From: CALMFT01 sp035333525
Lineage (GTDB): Bacteria; Patescibacteriota; Gracilibacteria; Absconditabacterales; Absconditicoccaceae
Assembly: GCA_035333525.1 (NCBI GenBank)
Contig: DAOQQF010000002.1
Location: 1 to 58,107 of the forward strand
DNA: 58,107 nucleotides
Direction: 5' to 3'
Part shown: positions 48,423-58,107 of the stretch, piece after piece
How positions within the stretch are numbered: position 1 is the first letter of the stretch
How the letters are laid out: every line of letters begins with the position of its first letter
Program-made: the position numbers and the translations under genes
Notes under the pieces: model-generated
The model's input: the letters and a program-made list of their open reading frames with translations, nothing else
The model's database searches: none
What the model was told of the DNA's origin: nothing

Positions 48423-48499
48423 AAGTTTACTATAAAAAAACAAAAAAAAACATGAAATATAGTAATGACAATATTCAATAATGTGTATTATAATTATTT

Positions 48500-50152
48500 C
48501 TAAGGACTATTCAAGAAAATATTACTTACAGAGCCTTGATCCAATGAGATAACACAGTCTGCAAATTGGAGTAAACTATGATCATGTTCAATCATCAAAA
48601 TAGTATCTCATCTATCCAAAAACTGCTTGAGTACTAACAAGAGTTTTTGGATATCCTCTGGATGAAGTCACACTGTCGGTTCATCAAGAAAGTATACAGA
48701 ATGTCATCTATATTGTTTCAAAAGATGCCTTACTAACTTGAGTCTTTGAGACTCTCATCATGATAATGTCTGAGCTGGTTGTCACATTTTCAAATACCCC
48801 AATCCGATATCACACATAAGTTTCAGCTCATCTTGTATAAATCATATATCTTTGAAAAAATCATATGCTTCATGAATATACATCTCCAATATGTCAGCTA
48901 CTGATTTTCAGTTTCGTTTAATCCCCAAGACCTCCGATTTATATCTGTGACCCTTACATAATGAACAAGGAACATACGTGTCAGGTAAAAACTGAAGTTC
49001 AATCTTTTTTTGACCATATCCATCGCATTCAGTACAAGCACCCTTATCAGAATTAAAACTAAAATGTCACTCCTTAAGACCAAGCATTTTAGCATCCTGA
49101 CTCGAGGCAAAAATACGACGTATTGTATCAAAAATTCCAATAAACGTAGCGGGGCACGATCTAGGAGTCTTACCAATACTACTTTGATCAACATAGATAA
49201 CATTTTGAACATTTTCCCAACCAGCAATACTGTCTACTTCTAATTCTTTGTAAAAAGCATCCATAGCTTGCTCTTCTACTTTTGCAAATTCAGATTGTTT
49301 GATAAGCTGACCTCATACAATATCAGACCATTGAACTCACTTACGAAGCATGTTCATACGAACAAAAGATTGAATATAGGTCTGTCTCTCATCCAAAAAA
49401 CGATACAATGTGTGATGAAGTAGCGTTGTCTTACCTGCTCATGAAGGTCATGTTACAATAGTAAATGATCCAAGCGGGAATTCAACTTTGGGTATATCAA
49501 GATTGTATTTGGATGCTTGTTTGATAGTAAGCTTTGATCCTTTTGGTGTATGATTAAAATCGACGTGTACTTTTTTTTCTCATCTAATGTATTGTGCAGT
49601 GAGACAATCAGATGCAAGAAACTCATCATATGATCCATTAAAAATAACCTTTCATCCAAAGTCACCACTACCAGGACCTATCTCAGTTATTCGATCTGAT
49701 GCAGTAATAAACTCTTCATTGTGCTCTACGACGACGATCGTGTTTCACATCTCTTTGAGTGTTTGGATAGCTCTGATAACTTTTTGAATCTCTTGAGTAT
49801 CTAATCCAATTGTTGGCTCATCCAATACATAAATAATTCAGGTAAGTTTATTTCCCAGTTGTTTTGCTAGTCTCATTCTCTGGATTTCACCTCCTGACAA
49901 GGTCTCCATCGAACGAGATAAGGTTAAGTAGCCAAGTCACAATGATTGTATCGTCCTGCACCTTTCCAATAATGGATCAATAATTCTATGAAGGAGTATA
50001 TCTGGATGATTCGAAGAATGTTGAAATTTCTCCAAAACATGTACTACATCATTAATAGGCAGTCTTTGGATATCAGCAATCGTATATGATCATTGATTCA
50101 ATCACTTTTTTATTGATCAATTTGACGATTTTATCGTTTTTTTTGTTGACAT
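48500..50152 (-). CDS. UvrA-like protein without the N-terminal half
   Basis: 550 aa against about 940. It starts MSTKKTIKSSNGSIKKG and enters UvrA at the level of about residue 420 of the E. coli protein: YTIADIQRLPINDVV, then SLGLGYLTLSRSMETLSGGE with the first ABC signature, YVLDEPTIGLDTQE (Walker B of site I) and IVVVEHNEEFI. Site II is complete: VTGPSGAGKTTL, zinc module GACTECDGYGQKK with PCSLCKGHRY, signature LSGGESQRLKLVRH, YFLDEPTVGLHPED. Missing are the Walker A of site I, the UvrB-binding and insertion domains. Without site I Walker A it could not be a normal UvrA alone. Confidence 0.9.
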
Positions 50153-50199
50153 ACGTTTTAATTTAGTTATATAGATTTTATACAATCGGTAATAAAAGA

Positions 50200-50215
50200 T
50201 AATCAGACTATAATT
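50200..50215 (+). promoter_or_regulatory. Extended -10 promoter of the 667-aa gene
   Basis: Shares a 14-mer (AATCAGACTATAAT) with the promoter at 25434-25449; TATAAT is 33 bp upstream of the ATG at 50248. Confidence 0.45.
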
Positions 50216-50247
50216 TTTTTATTTGTATAAGCAACCAAAACTGAACT

Positions 50248-52251
50248 ATGTGACCAGTAGGATGAAATAATAAATGAAATAACACACCGTGATGAGATCC
50301 ATTATTGTTTAAAACAATCTTTTCAGGGTTGTTGGAATATATTAAGAATAAACCTGATGAGCATAAACAATATGCTGATATTTTTGATCTAATGAAACAA
50401 TATATTCTATGATATATAAATTATGATATTATTCTACAACATGAAAAATATACAAATTGTATGAAGACCTATGAATCGATATTCGCATGATTAGTTAATG
50501 CTCTCAATAATCCGCAACCATATAAAGAAAAAGTTATTAGTGATACAGATCGCATCCAGGAATTAACAACTCTGCTCAAGCAGCATATTGATTATATAAG
50601 TAGATACTATGTAGACCTGTTTGAACTTGAGACCGAATGAGGCAAGTATATTAATGAGATTGATAATAATATATATACAACTCTATGATGAGTAGAAAAT
50701 CATTCACGAATCATCCAATGATCAGAAGATATTCTTAAGTATAGAAAATTATTGATTACCATACTTATAAAAATCGAAGCAGAGGGTTCGTTTACACATA
50801 AAGAAATAATTGACATTTATACTCACCCACTCAAAGAAGAAATTGATAATGAAATCGAAGAAATCAAACAATATGAGTCTAAGTGTTTAATGGTTAAACA
50901 ACCAATTCATAGTATTGATTACAATACCAAGTTACAACAATCAAAAATTGCTATCATAAGACAAGTATTAAGAAAACGACAAATAAATCATCCAAACAAT
51001 AAGATGTATGATCAGTTGTATAAAACAATTGAAGATTACTATACGAAAAGACAACAGGTCACAAATAATACAGACCATCAATCCAATAAACAATTAATAC
51101 AGTTGAGAGATAAGATATTTAAGCATCCAGAGTATACTATTTTTCGTAGTGATTGAGATCATAAAGACATCATCACCGCAAAATTTAAAGAAAGTGGTAT
51201 AAAACTAAAACAAAAAGAAAAACAAGAAACAATATTTCATAATAACTGTAAACAACTCGAAACAATATTTAATGACCTTAATAATCAAGAAATAATATTT
51301 GCAATACTTCATATGAAACAAGAATTGGACGAGGTGCCACTTAGTTTTGAACAAATAACCAAATTAATCAAAACATTTAATGTTCATAATACTGCAATAG
51401 AATATCAGAATTTTATTACAGTATTAAAACAAGAGATATCGGAATACTGAATAGGTGAGAAAGATTTTATTGATGACCATGCTCAAATATTCTCTCTTAG
51501 TTTCAGTCTACATGGTAAAGATCGCTCACTTAATATAGGTATTTATAATACACAGAAAGGTATATATGGGGGTTACTATAGTATGCCTTTTACCTCTAAC
51601 AAAAAACATATCATTCGTCTCATGATAGACTATTGTGAGATCAATTGAGAAGATCTTTCATCAAGCCTGATGATAGAATACAAACCCACACCATCTGAAC
51701 CGAACCTCGGAGAAAATAAATCTGATATACAGTGAGCACTGTCCAGACTATCATGATTTGATAGTATTTTGGCATATATCGAAAACATAATGAATACTGG
51801 TGAACCTAAACAATTTGGTTTTATCCCTATTTTATTACAAGATACAGTATCTACAAACCAACTATCATGGGATCAGATTACACAACAAGCATGATTATTT
51901 TTTTGAAAACAAGCTAAGTCTCTATTTAATGAACACTGGTCTCAATTTCTAAAAAATAACACTGATAATAATTCTAATAGATCAGACAAAATTCGAAATT
52001 GTTGATGGTATTTATGAACAAATAGTAACATATATCTTGTAATAGAAAGTTTAATTGAAGACATAACATTTAACTTCTGTATATTAGAAAACGACTATAA
52101 CGAAAAACAAAGAATAGATATAGTCAGTACATTTCTTACAGACCGATGAGCAGCTAATTGCACAATAGATAGTCTTGATCGAAATAATATAACTCGACTA
52201 TCTGACAACAACGAATCTGATACTTGAGAACAATATGAAGACGAATACTAA
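50248..52251 (+). CDS. Large unknown protein (667 aa)
   Basis: Starts MGPVGGNNKGNNTPGGDPLL, a Gly/Asn-rich head with several TGA codons. The central region (residues about 30-330) is helical and highly charged (KEEIDNEIEEIKQYESKCLM, RQVLRKRQINHPNNKMYDQL), with probable coiled coils. Residues about 400-520 are beta-rich (FSLSFSLHGKDRSLNIGIYN, then GIYGGYYSMPF). No signal peptide or membrane segment. It is cytosolic and of unknown function; nearest neighbours are the truncated uvrA and the MITE cluster. The single start is certain because two in-frame TGA glycines follow at once. Confidence 0.8.
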
Positions 52252-52396
52252 TATAAAAAAAACAATACTCGCTATCTCTTTCCAAAAAAAAGAACTATTG
52301 TTACATAACAGATAACAACACATGCGAGCACAATGAATAAATATAACACAATAAATATAACACAAACACATATTGTAAAATCTCTCAATAAAATTA

Positions 52397-52687
52397 TACC
52401 GATTGTATAACAAACGCAAACTACTCATTTTTTTGATTCCCAGTAGTTCGCTAGTTATATCATCTGTATTTACCAAAATAATAGTTCTCTTTTGATACTT
52501 AAGGAATCTTGGGAAATAAGTAATATAAAACGAAGTTTTATGATTACGACATGGAAGAGGTCCCGAAGTCTCGGGATAAATATCCTCAGGAAGTTCGTCA
52601 AATAAGGATTTTACAAGACCAAAGGATTTAATATTATAGGTAGTTTTTCATTAATTGGGAGTTTTTTCCCAGCTTCCTTAATTGGTA
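52397..52687. mobile_element. MITE-B copy 1, interrupted by MITE-A copy 2
   Basis: Ends TACCGATTG and, reversed, TACCAATTA; flanked by TTA on both sides (52394-52396 and 52688-52690). Removing the nested 175 bp and its 4-bp target duplication leaves 112 bp, exactly the length of copy 2 at 55408. No coding capacity. The gene-free stretch 52252-52739 consists mostly of this composite. Confidence 0.85.
52503..52677. mobile_element. MITE-A copy 2 (175 bp, TTAA target duplication, nested in MITE-B)
   Basis: Ends GGAATCTTGGGAAA and, reversed, GGAAGCTGGGAAA. TTAA flanks both sides (52499-52502 and 52678-52681). The undisturbed target, GATACTTAATTGGTA, is seen in MITE-B copy 2 at 55505-55519. Confidence 0.9.
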
Positions 52688-52739
52688 TTACATTCTCATG
52701 AGAGAGTTTTTTCATTTATTCTGTTATCACTACCCTATC

Positions 52740-53867
52740 ATGTCACTAAACTTATTAACCTTCTATCATTTTGTTTCTATACCCGATATCCAGGAGCATA
52801 TCCGTGAACATCTTCAATTTACCAAAGATATCGGTATGAAAGGTAGGATTTATATATGACCAGAAGGTATTAGTGCCACACTTAGTGGCAACAATGGTCA
52901 GATTTCAGCTTATCGTTTATACCTCTCGTCAAAACCTTACTATCAAGACATCCCTGATATTGATATCAAATCCACCAAAGTCGATGAGTATTATTTTGAT
53001 CGTATGATCGTCAAATATCGTGATGAGATCGTAGCACTCAACTATCCAGTCACTCCAAATGATGTTCATACCTACAAACAAGAGGTTACTATCCAACAAG
53101 TAAAACTACTTATCGATCATCGAGATCGCGATTGATCATACCATGTTTGAAATCAAACATTCACAGGAAAGCCTTCTGATCATGTGGTACTTTTGGATAT
53201 GCGCAATAGTTACGAGTATAAACTATGACATTATAAATATGCCATTCCTTCGTGAACAGTTAATTTTCGTGAAATGAAAACATTGCTCGATGAATACCAA
53301 ACAAGATTTTCATGAAAAATAGTTGTTATGTACTGTACAGGCGGAATTAGGTGTGAAAAATTAGCAGTCATGTTACACAAAAATGGCTTGAATAACTTCT
53401 ATAGTATCGAATGAGGAATTGTTAAGTACGTCAACACCTATAATGATGGTAATCGACTGGGGAATCTCTATACATTTGATGGTAGAGTTAGTACTCGCGT
53501 TGGCGATACGACAACTCATACAACTATTGGACATTGTATATATAGCGATAATCTGACCGATCATATTGAAAACTGTCGCTACTCTCCTTGCAATGCGCGT
53601 ATTATCTGTCAACCTTCAGCATATCGCAAATATTTATGATTTTGTAGCAAAGAGTGCTGCGATCGTGCTATCCATAACCTGAGAGTAAAAAATATCAAAC
53701 GAGATAAGTGGGACTATCAACGTATCAGGGACGATATCAAAAAACATCCTGAGACTCAAGCCGAGTACTCCCACATCATAGGGAATTTCTATCATTCGAG
53801 AATTGGACAACTAGAACGAAGACATCTCACCTCTCAAAAAGAAGAGTATATTGATTGTGAGTGTTAG
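52740..53867 (+). CDS. trhO: tRNA uridine-34 hydroxylase, rhodanese family
   Basis: 375 aa. TrhO makes 5-hydroxyuridine at the wobble base of tRNA. The N-terminal domain has the acylphosphatase-like fold with RIYIGPEGISATLSGNNGQI; the rhodanese domain shows VVLLDMRNSYEYKLGHYKYA and the active-site loop YCTGGIRCEKLAVMLHKNGL with the catalytic Cys. The C-terminal part has zinc-type cysteines HCIYSDNLTDHIENCRYSPC, which matches CHQCRR-like motifs loosely. It begins 53 bp after MITE-B. Confidence 0.93.
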
Positions 53868-54135
53868 AGGAACGTTTAGATTTGACCATTAGACCACTCT
53901 TGACTATCATTTTAGTATGCTTGAAATACAGTCCTTATATTCCACCTCACACGATCGTTTTAATCAACAAGATCCGATTTCTCTCAAAGAACAAAAAACT
54001 ATGAAAAGAAAAGTCTACTTTAGTTATATCTTATCTATACATGATAATTAAAGTACACTTTAAATAATTTGCATTTGAAAAGAAAATCATTATCATACTC
54101 GTAAGAAATTTGATTTATGATTTTTTTTCTCTACC

Positions 54136-55305
54136 ATGTTGATCGATCGCCCTTATTACAGAAAGCTTCTCCAAGAGTCTTTTGAAGTCCCTCTGATTAA
54201 AGTCCTTACTGGTCAAAGAAGAGCTGGCAAATCATCATTACTTCGTCTTATAGCTCAAGAGCAACCAACCTATATTCTTGATATGGAGGATTTTTCTCAT
54301 CATGAACTCAATACAACATGAAAGTTACATAAGCATCTCATCACCAAAACATCAGATTATCAAGTTATTTGTATTGATGAAGTACAACAAGTCACTGGAC
54401 GAGAAAAGGTAATCATATCACTTAATAAACAATATCCATCTATACAACGAATAGTTACTTGATCAAATAGTCATATGCTTTCAAGTGAACTGACAACGTT
54501 ATTGAGGTGAAGGTATATCCAAATTCATGTCTATCCATTCAACTATACTGAATTTTGTCGTTATGAGAAATGTAATCCTAGTTATGAGTCATTTGAACTA
54601 TATATACATAAAGGAAGTTTTCCTATCACCTATTTATTTCAAGAAGGACAATTAAGAAAACAATGGATTCAAGACATGATTGAAACTATATTTCTTAAGG
54701 ATATTATAGAAAGATATGCTATCAAACAGCCAGAACTACTAAGGGAATTATTTTTATACATTATTAATAATGCTGGAAATATTACCAGTTTGTCTTCTAT
54801 TGTACAAACGATAACATCTCATTCCAAAACAACACTTCCAACACTTCAAGAGTATGTAACATACTTGGAACAAACATATCTCATTTATCGTGCAGAGTTA
54901 TTTGATATACGTGGCAAAAAAATATTCGATAGATTGAGTAAACGATATCCATCTGATCATAGTTGGAGAAGGTTATTTTTTGGAGAGTTTGATAGTGGTT
55001 CGGGAAAAATCTTGGAAAATATTATTTATATGCGAGCAAGATCAACATGATGGTCCATCTCAGTAGGGAGAATTCATCAACAAGAAGTTGATTTCATACT
55101 GCACAAACATGGTAAAACAATCTATCTACAAGTAGCGTACCTTCTTAGTAATGAAAAAGTTATCGCCAGAGAGTTTTCCAGTCTTGAAAAAATAGATGAT
55201 CATTGGCCCAAATATATTGTTTCCCTTGACCATATTAATCATGGCTTTATACAAACTATTCCTCATATTAACGCACGAAATTTGGGGGATATTTTAGAAT
55301 GATAA
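54136..55305 (+). CDS. AAA family ATPase, second DUF4143-type member
   Basis: 389 aa. P-loop KVLTGQRRAGKSSLLRLIAQ near residue 30; Walker B VICIDEVQQVTGREK near residue 90; sensor IVTGSNSHMLSSELTTLL; the C-terminal nuclease-like domain has QQEVDFILHKHGKTIYLQVA. About 30 percent similar in layout to the member at 41833. It is preceded by a 268-bp region (53868-54135) with nothing convincing except a 44-codon frame (53917-54051). The final codons are GAA TGA TAA, so Gly is the last residue. Confidence 0.9.
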
Positions 55306-55407
55306 AATAAACATTATACTGTGATATTCTTATTTATTTTATAAATTATCACACTATAAATGTCAGAATATACAAAAAAGTCACACCTCACTCTCCTCTC
55401 CTACTCA

Positions 55408-55519
55408 TACCGATTGTATAACAAACGCGAACTACTCATTTTCTTGATTCCCAATAGTTCACTAGTTATATCACCGGTATTTACCAAAATAAGAGTTTTC
55501 TTTTGATACTTAATTGGTA
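55408..55519. mobile_element. MITE-B copy 2 (112 bp, TCA target duplication)
   Basis: Ends TACCGATTG and, reversed, TACCAATTA;TCA flanks both sides (55405-55407 and 55520-55522). About 90 percent identical to copy 1, and uninterrupted, so it shows the empty site of MITE-A. Its right end provides the last two codons and stop (ACC AAT TAA) of the VWA gene. Confidence 0.88.
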
Positions 55520-57784
55520 TCACCTATCTCCAAATGTGGTTTGAGAGCATGAATAGCTGTTGTAGGTAACAACGATGGTTGAGGACAATGAACACCAGTA
55601 CCTTGGGTTCGATTATCACTATGATAGTTATCCTCGACACATTTGCCATCATTTCATACTCAGATCCCAATAACAATCAGTCAGCTTTCACGAGCTTTTT
55701 TATTTGCTTCCTGAAGTTTGACAGTATCGTCTGATCAACCATCAGTTACGATAAAAACAATCGACTTTCTCGTTCATCATTCCAACTCCTGTTTATGTTG
55801 ATCTGATAACGATTGATACAATTGATTAACTTTGTCTACTGCTTTGAAATCTCAGGTAGAGCCTGATGTATTTGACAATCCCGAAAAAATGGTAAGTCTT
55901 TCATCATCACTCACATCAGGGCTATATGATTTAAGATCTATGACACTATTACCATGAAATATACTATAATAATGATTGCAAATAAGATTGTTATCAGTGC
56001 CACCAAGTAGAATCTTCAGATTATTGTTTGATCTATCCAATGCTTCAATAAGTGCAACTCATAAGACCTTTTGATAGTATAATTTTGATTCCTCCTTCAT
56101 ACTGATTGAACCATCAAAAATACCATAGAGATCAATAACTCCTACATGTGTTTTGTTCACCTCTTCATCTTTGAGTGTAGTAAACATACGAGCTTTCATA
56201 TTGCCTGCCTTGAGTCTTGATAGACCATCAACTAGGTTATTGGTATCAATACTATAAGGATTATCTTCAATACTTACTGGACCGTCATAACCAATAGGTT
56301 CATGTTGTGTGCGATCACTAATAATCTGATTAAATACCGCTACCATAGAATCAATGATATTCTGACCTGTATGAGGATCTCTTACTGTCTCTACATGATG
56401 TCTTTGAAATTTGAAGTACTCATAGAGTTTGTTGATATACTCCAAACGCTTTGGATCATCATCAGCAAGGTTTTGAAATTCGGGTTTGATTTGTGCTTTT
56501 TGATGTGCAAGATGTTTGAGATCCTTATCGGGGTCACGTTCTTGAATTTTCATATCTTTGGCTTTATCATTGAGAGCTTGCACAAATTTTTGAAAATCTT
56601 CTGGTGACAGCGTATCTTGTAATCCATGATCCAGCTGACCATCATCCAAGAGGGACTCCCAAGGATTCTTATCTCATCAATCTTTATTATCTCACTTCTC
56701 TCAATTGTTTCAATCTTTATTATCTCACTTCTCTCAATTGTTTCAATTGTTATTATCTCACTTCTCTCAATTGTTTCAATTGTTATTATCTCACTTCTCT
56801 CAATNNNNNNNNNNNNNNNNNNNNNNNNNNNNNNNNNNNNNNNNNNNNNNNNNNNNNNNNNNNNNNNNNNNNNNNNNNNNNNNNNNNNNNNNNNNNNNNN
56901 NNNNTGTTTCAATTGTTATTATCTCATCAATCTTTATTATCTTGATCCTCCAAGTCCTCGTTCAACAATTCTTCAAACCATGGTTCAATATACTGTCTTA
57001 TAATCTGTATACGATCTCATAAGTTGTCGTATGGGTTCAGATTATCGGATCATATCTTTGTAGCTTGTGCAAAAGTAGAAGGTAAAATGACTCATGATTG
57101 TTTTATAATATCAATCATTTGTCTCACTTCGGGATCAATAATACAGAGCTCATCTGGCACATGAAGTGGAGACTCACGCAAAAGAGTGTAACAAAACTGG
57201 AGGTGTTTTGGGTAATGTGTAAAATCATTTCACTGAAAAAGTTTATAACGATACAATACCCCAAGTTCCTCCTTTCGTCACTGAAAACGTCTTATCGTCA
57301 TATCATTGACCCACACATCTCTAAGACAATTGTACAAGGTATGATACGACCTCCAAAGACGTCATTTGGATTTCAGATGAGCAAGATATTCTTGATACTG
57401 TTGTTCTCACTCTGGGATAGACCTTCGCCATGCCTCCTCCCACACATGGTTCATCTCATGAGAAAGCCCTATCATCATCTCAGTCGGCGTAGAGTTCATT
57501 GTCTCTACACACATGGTCCAGTTGATATAGAGTAATGGTTTATTGATATTTTGTAGATTTACTGCAAATATAGCATCTATAGTGTCATTTTCGATAATCT
57601 GAACACCCATCGGTGCACCCAGACTCTGAAGTTGAGCAAAAACCCGATTCTTGTCTTGGACAGTGATGGTTGTACCAATCTGTGATGTAAGAGTTTGTAT
57701 AGGTTGATTAGGCATAATACCTCCCCCCTGAACAACTCATCAACTGGTGATTATGAGATCATCTGGTTTTGTGGGAGTTTTCAT
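55510..57784 (-). CDS. Metallopeptidase-VWA protein (DUF2201 type) with Gly/Asn linker; contains gap
   Basis: Starts MKTPTKPDDLIITSGGVVQG at 57784; an alternative ATG at 57715 has a strong GGGGGGAGG before it. The N-terminal domain shows MMIGLSHEMNHVWEEAWRRS, an HExxH zinc site as in DUF2201/COG3864 putative metallopeptidases. A linker with 33-bp repeats encoding DNNNGNNGEKG (Gly as TGA) spans the N gap. The C-terminal part is a von Willebrand A-like domain: VIDLYGIFDGSISMKEESK (DxSxS), LKILLGGTDN, SDDERLTIFSGLSNTSGS. It ends LKPHLEIGDTN, the last residues being MITE-derived. Such proteins often partner MoxR-type AAA ATPases. Confidence 0.88.
56682..56934. repeat. 33-bp tandem repeats in the linker of the VWA gene (with 100-N gap)
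   Basis: The unit, on the plus strand TCACTTCTCTCAATTGTTTC followed by AATCTTTATTATC or AATTGTTATTATC, recurs about four times before the N run and partly after it. In the minus-strand frame each unit is 11 residues, DNNNGNNGEKG or DNKDGNNGEKG. Copy number is unresolved because of the gap (56805-56904). Confidence 0.85.
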
Positions 57785-57821
57785 AAGTTATATGATAATG
57801 AAAACGGTTACTTATTGCAAA

Positions 57822-57998
57822 TTAAAAAGATTTTAATCCTCGCCCTCCAGTTCTACGGGTGAGCCAAGTAATCCATTGCACACAACGCACAATAGACGTT
57901 GCCGCTCTGACTCAACCAGCGACCGACATCATTCAGGTAGACGTACGAAGAACTATTTGATCATTTCGTTTGTTTGGACCAAAACCAATATAACTCAT
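57822..57998 (-). CDS. Small hypothetical protein (58 aa), basic
   Basis: Starts MSYIGFGPNKRNDQIVLRTS and has TGMMSVAGGVRAATSIVRCV followed by a basic end with RRTGGRG. Two TGA codons fall as Gly. It is richer in G and C than its surroundings. It precedes the VWA gene by 37 bp on the same strand. No family recognised. The final 109 bases of the window hold no recognised gene. Confidence 0.55.
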
Positions 57999-58107
57999 TG
58001 ATAAAATATTGAATCATTATCAAACCAAAGACACTCTTATCATTTGATCATAGTATATATTGTGTATAAGGTATACCACAATCCTTTGAGATTATCGATA
58101 CTCGATC

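Noticed and set aside
52398..52500. Frame resembling the C-terminus of an AAA ATPase (VNTDDITSELLGIKKM...) on the minus strand, repeated at 55410-55514
   Set aside because: The two copies have exactly equal length with inverted ends and target duplications, so MITE-B explains them better than gene remnants; changes between copies are not biased to synonymous sites.
53917..54051. 44-codon frame between trhO and the second AAA ATPase
   Set aside because: Short, no family, no ribosome site, no TGA-Gly signature; may be a gene remnant but not supportable.
1..58107. CRISPR arrays and tRNA or rRNA genes
   Set aside because: I saw no regular repeat-spacer array, no tRNA-like T-loop with matching acceptor stem, and no rRNA segment. 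The only tandem repeats are coding.

Overview
The window reads as a piece of a Candidate Phyla Radiation genome that translates TGA as glycine (genetic code 25; the Gracilibacteria / Absconditabacteria group). Almost every recognisable gene is open only if TGA is read through, and the TGAs fall on conserved glycines: the Walker A loop and ABC signature of an ABC transporter, the FIIGGPYG loop of RlmH, the GALGN loop of LspA, the signature of UvrA. TAA and TAG are the only stops. The DNA is AT-rich, gene-dense and operon-poor, with few clear Shine-Dalgarno sites. Coordinates of all CDS here assume TGA = Gly. Two 100-base N runs (13129-13228 and 56805-56904) are scaffold gaps that both fall in repetitive coding DNA.

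Layout. 1-9 kb: ABC exporter (cut by the window edge), secreted 3D/peptidoglycan-binding protein, RNase Y, family-5 solute-binding protein, an isolated ATP synthase beta subunit. 9-11 kb: an M16-like mini-peptidase and a secreted protein with a Bacteroidota-like C-terminal sorting domain that uses no TGA codons (probable recent transfer). 11-21 kb: one giant modular surface protein (about 3244 aa) behind a perfect sigma-70-type promoter, with an 822-bp tandem duplication. 21-32 kb: DUF4012 protein, SufD-like fragment, an actin-like-fold candidate, DUF4389 protein, SecD, LCP ligase and a Cys-rich repeat surface protein. 32-37 kb: WecA/MraY-type transferase, RlmH, YbaB, FemAB, a shortened UvrC. 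37-50 kb: RpoC (without RpoB next to it), AAA ATPase, FtsW/RodA, trypsin-like protease, COG1855-type KH ATPase lacking its PIN domain, MscL, LspA, a shortened UvrA. 50-58 kb: a large unknown protein, tRNA hydroxylase TrhO, a second AAA ATPase, and a metallopeptidase/VWA protein.

The cell-envelope theme is strong: SecD, LspA, LCP, FemAB, FtsW, WecA/MraY-type transferase, 3D/PG-binding protein, trypsin-like protease and two large extracellular proteins fit a Gram-positive-like, host-attached epibiont with peptidoglycan.

The least expected finding is a pair of short non-coding mobile elements. MITE-A (175 bp, two full copies plus one 5' remnant, 4-bp target duplications) and MITE-B (112 bp, two copies, 3-bp TNA target duplications) have inverted ends. 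One MITE-A is nested inside one MITE-B, and the second MITE-B is the exact empty site. MITE-B also supplies the stop codon of the VWA gene. Other points for follow-up are N-terminally truncated UvrA and UvrC in the same window, small-RNA candidates, and a structured rpoC leader.
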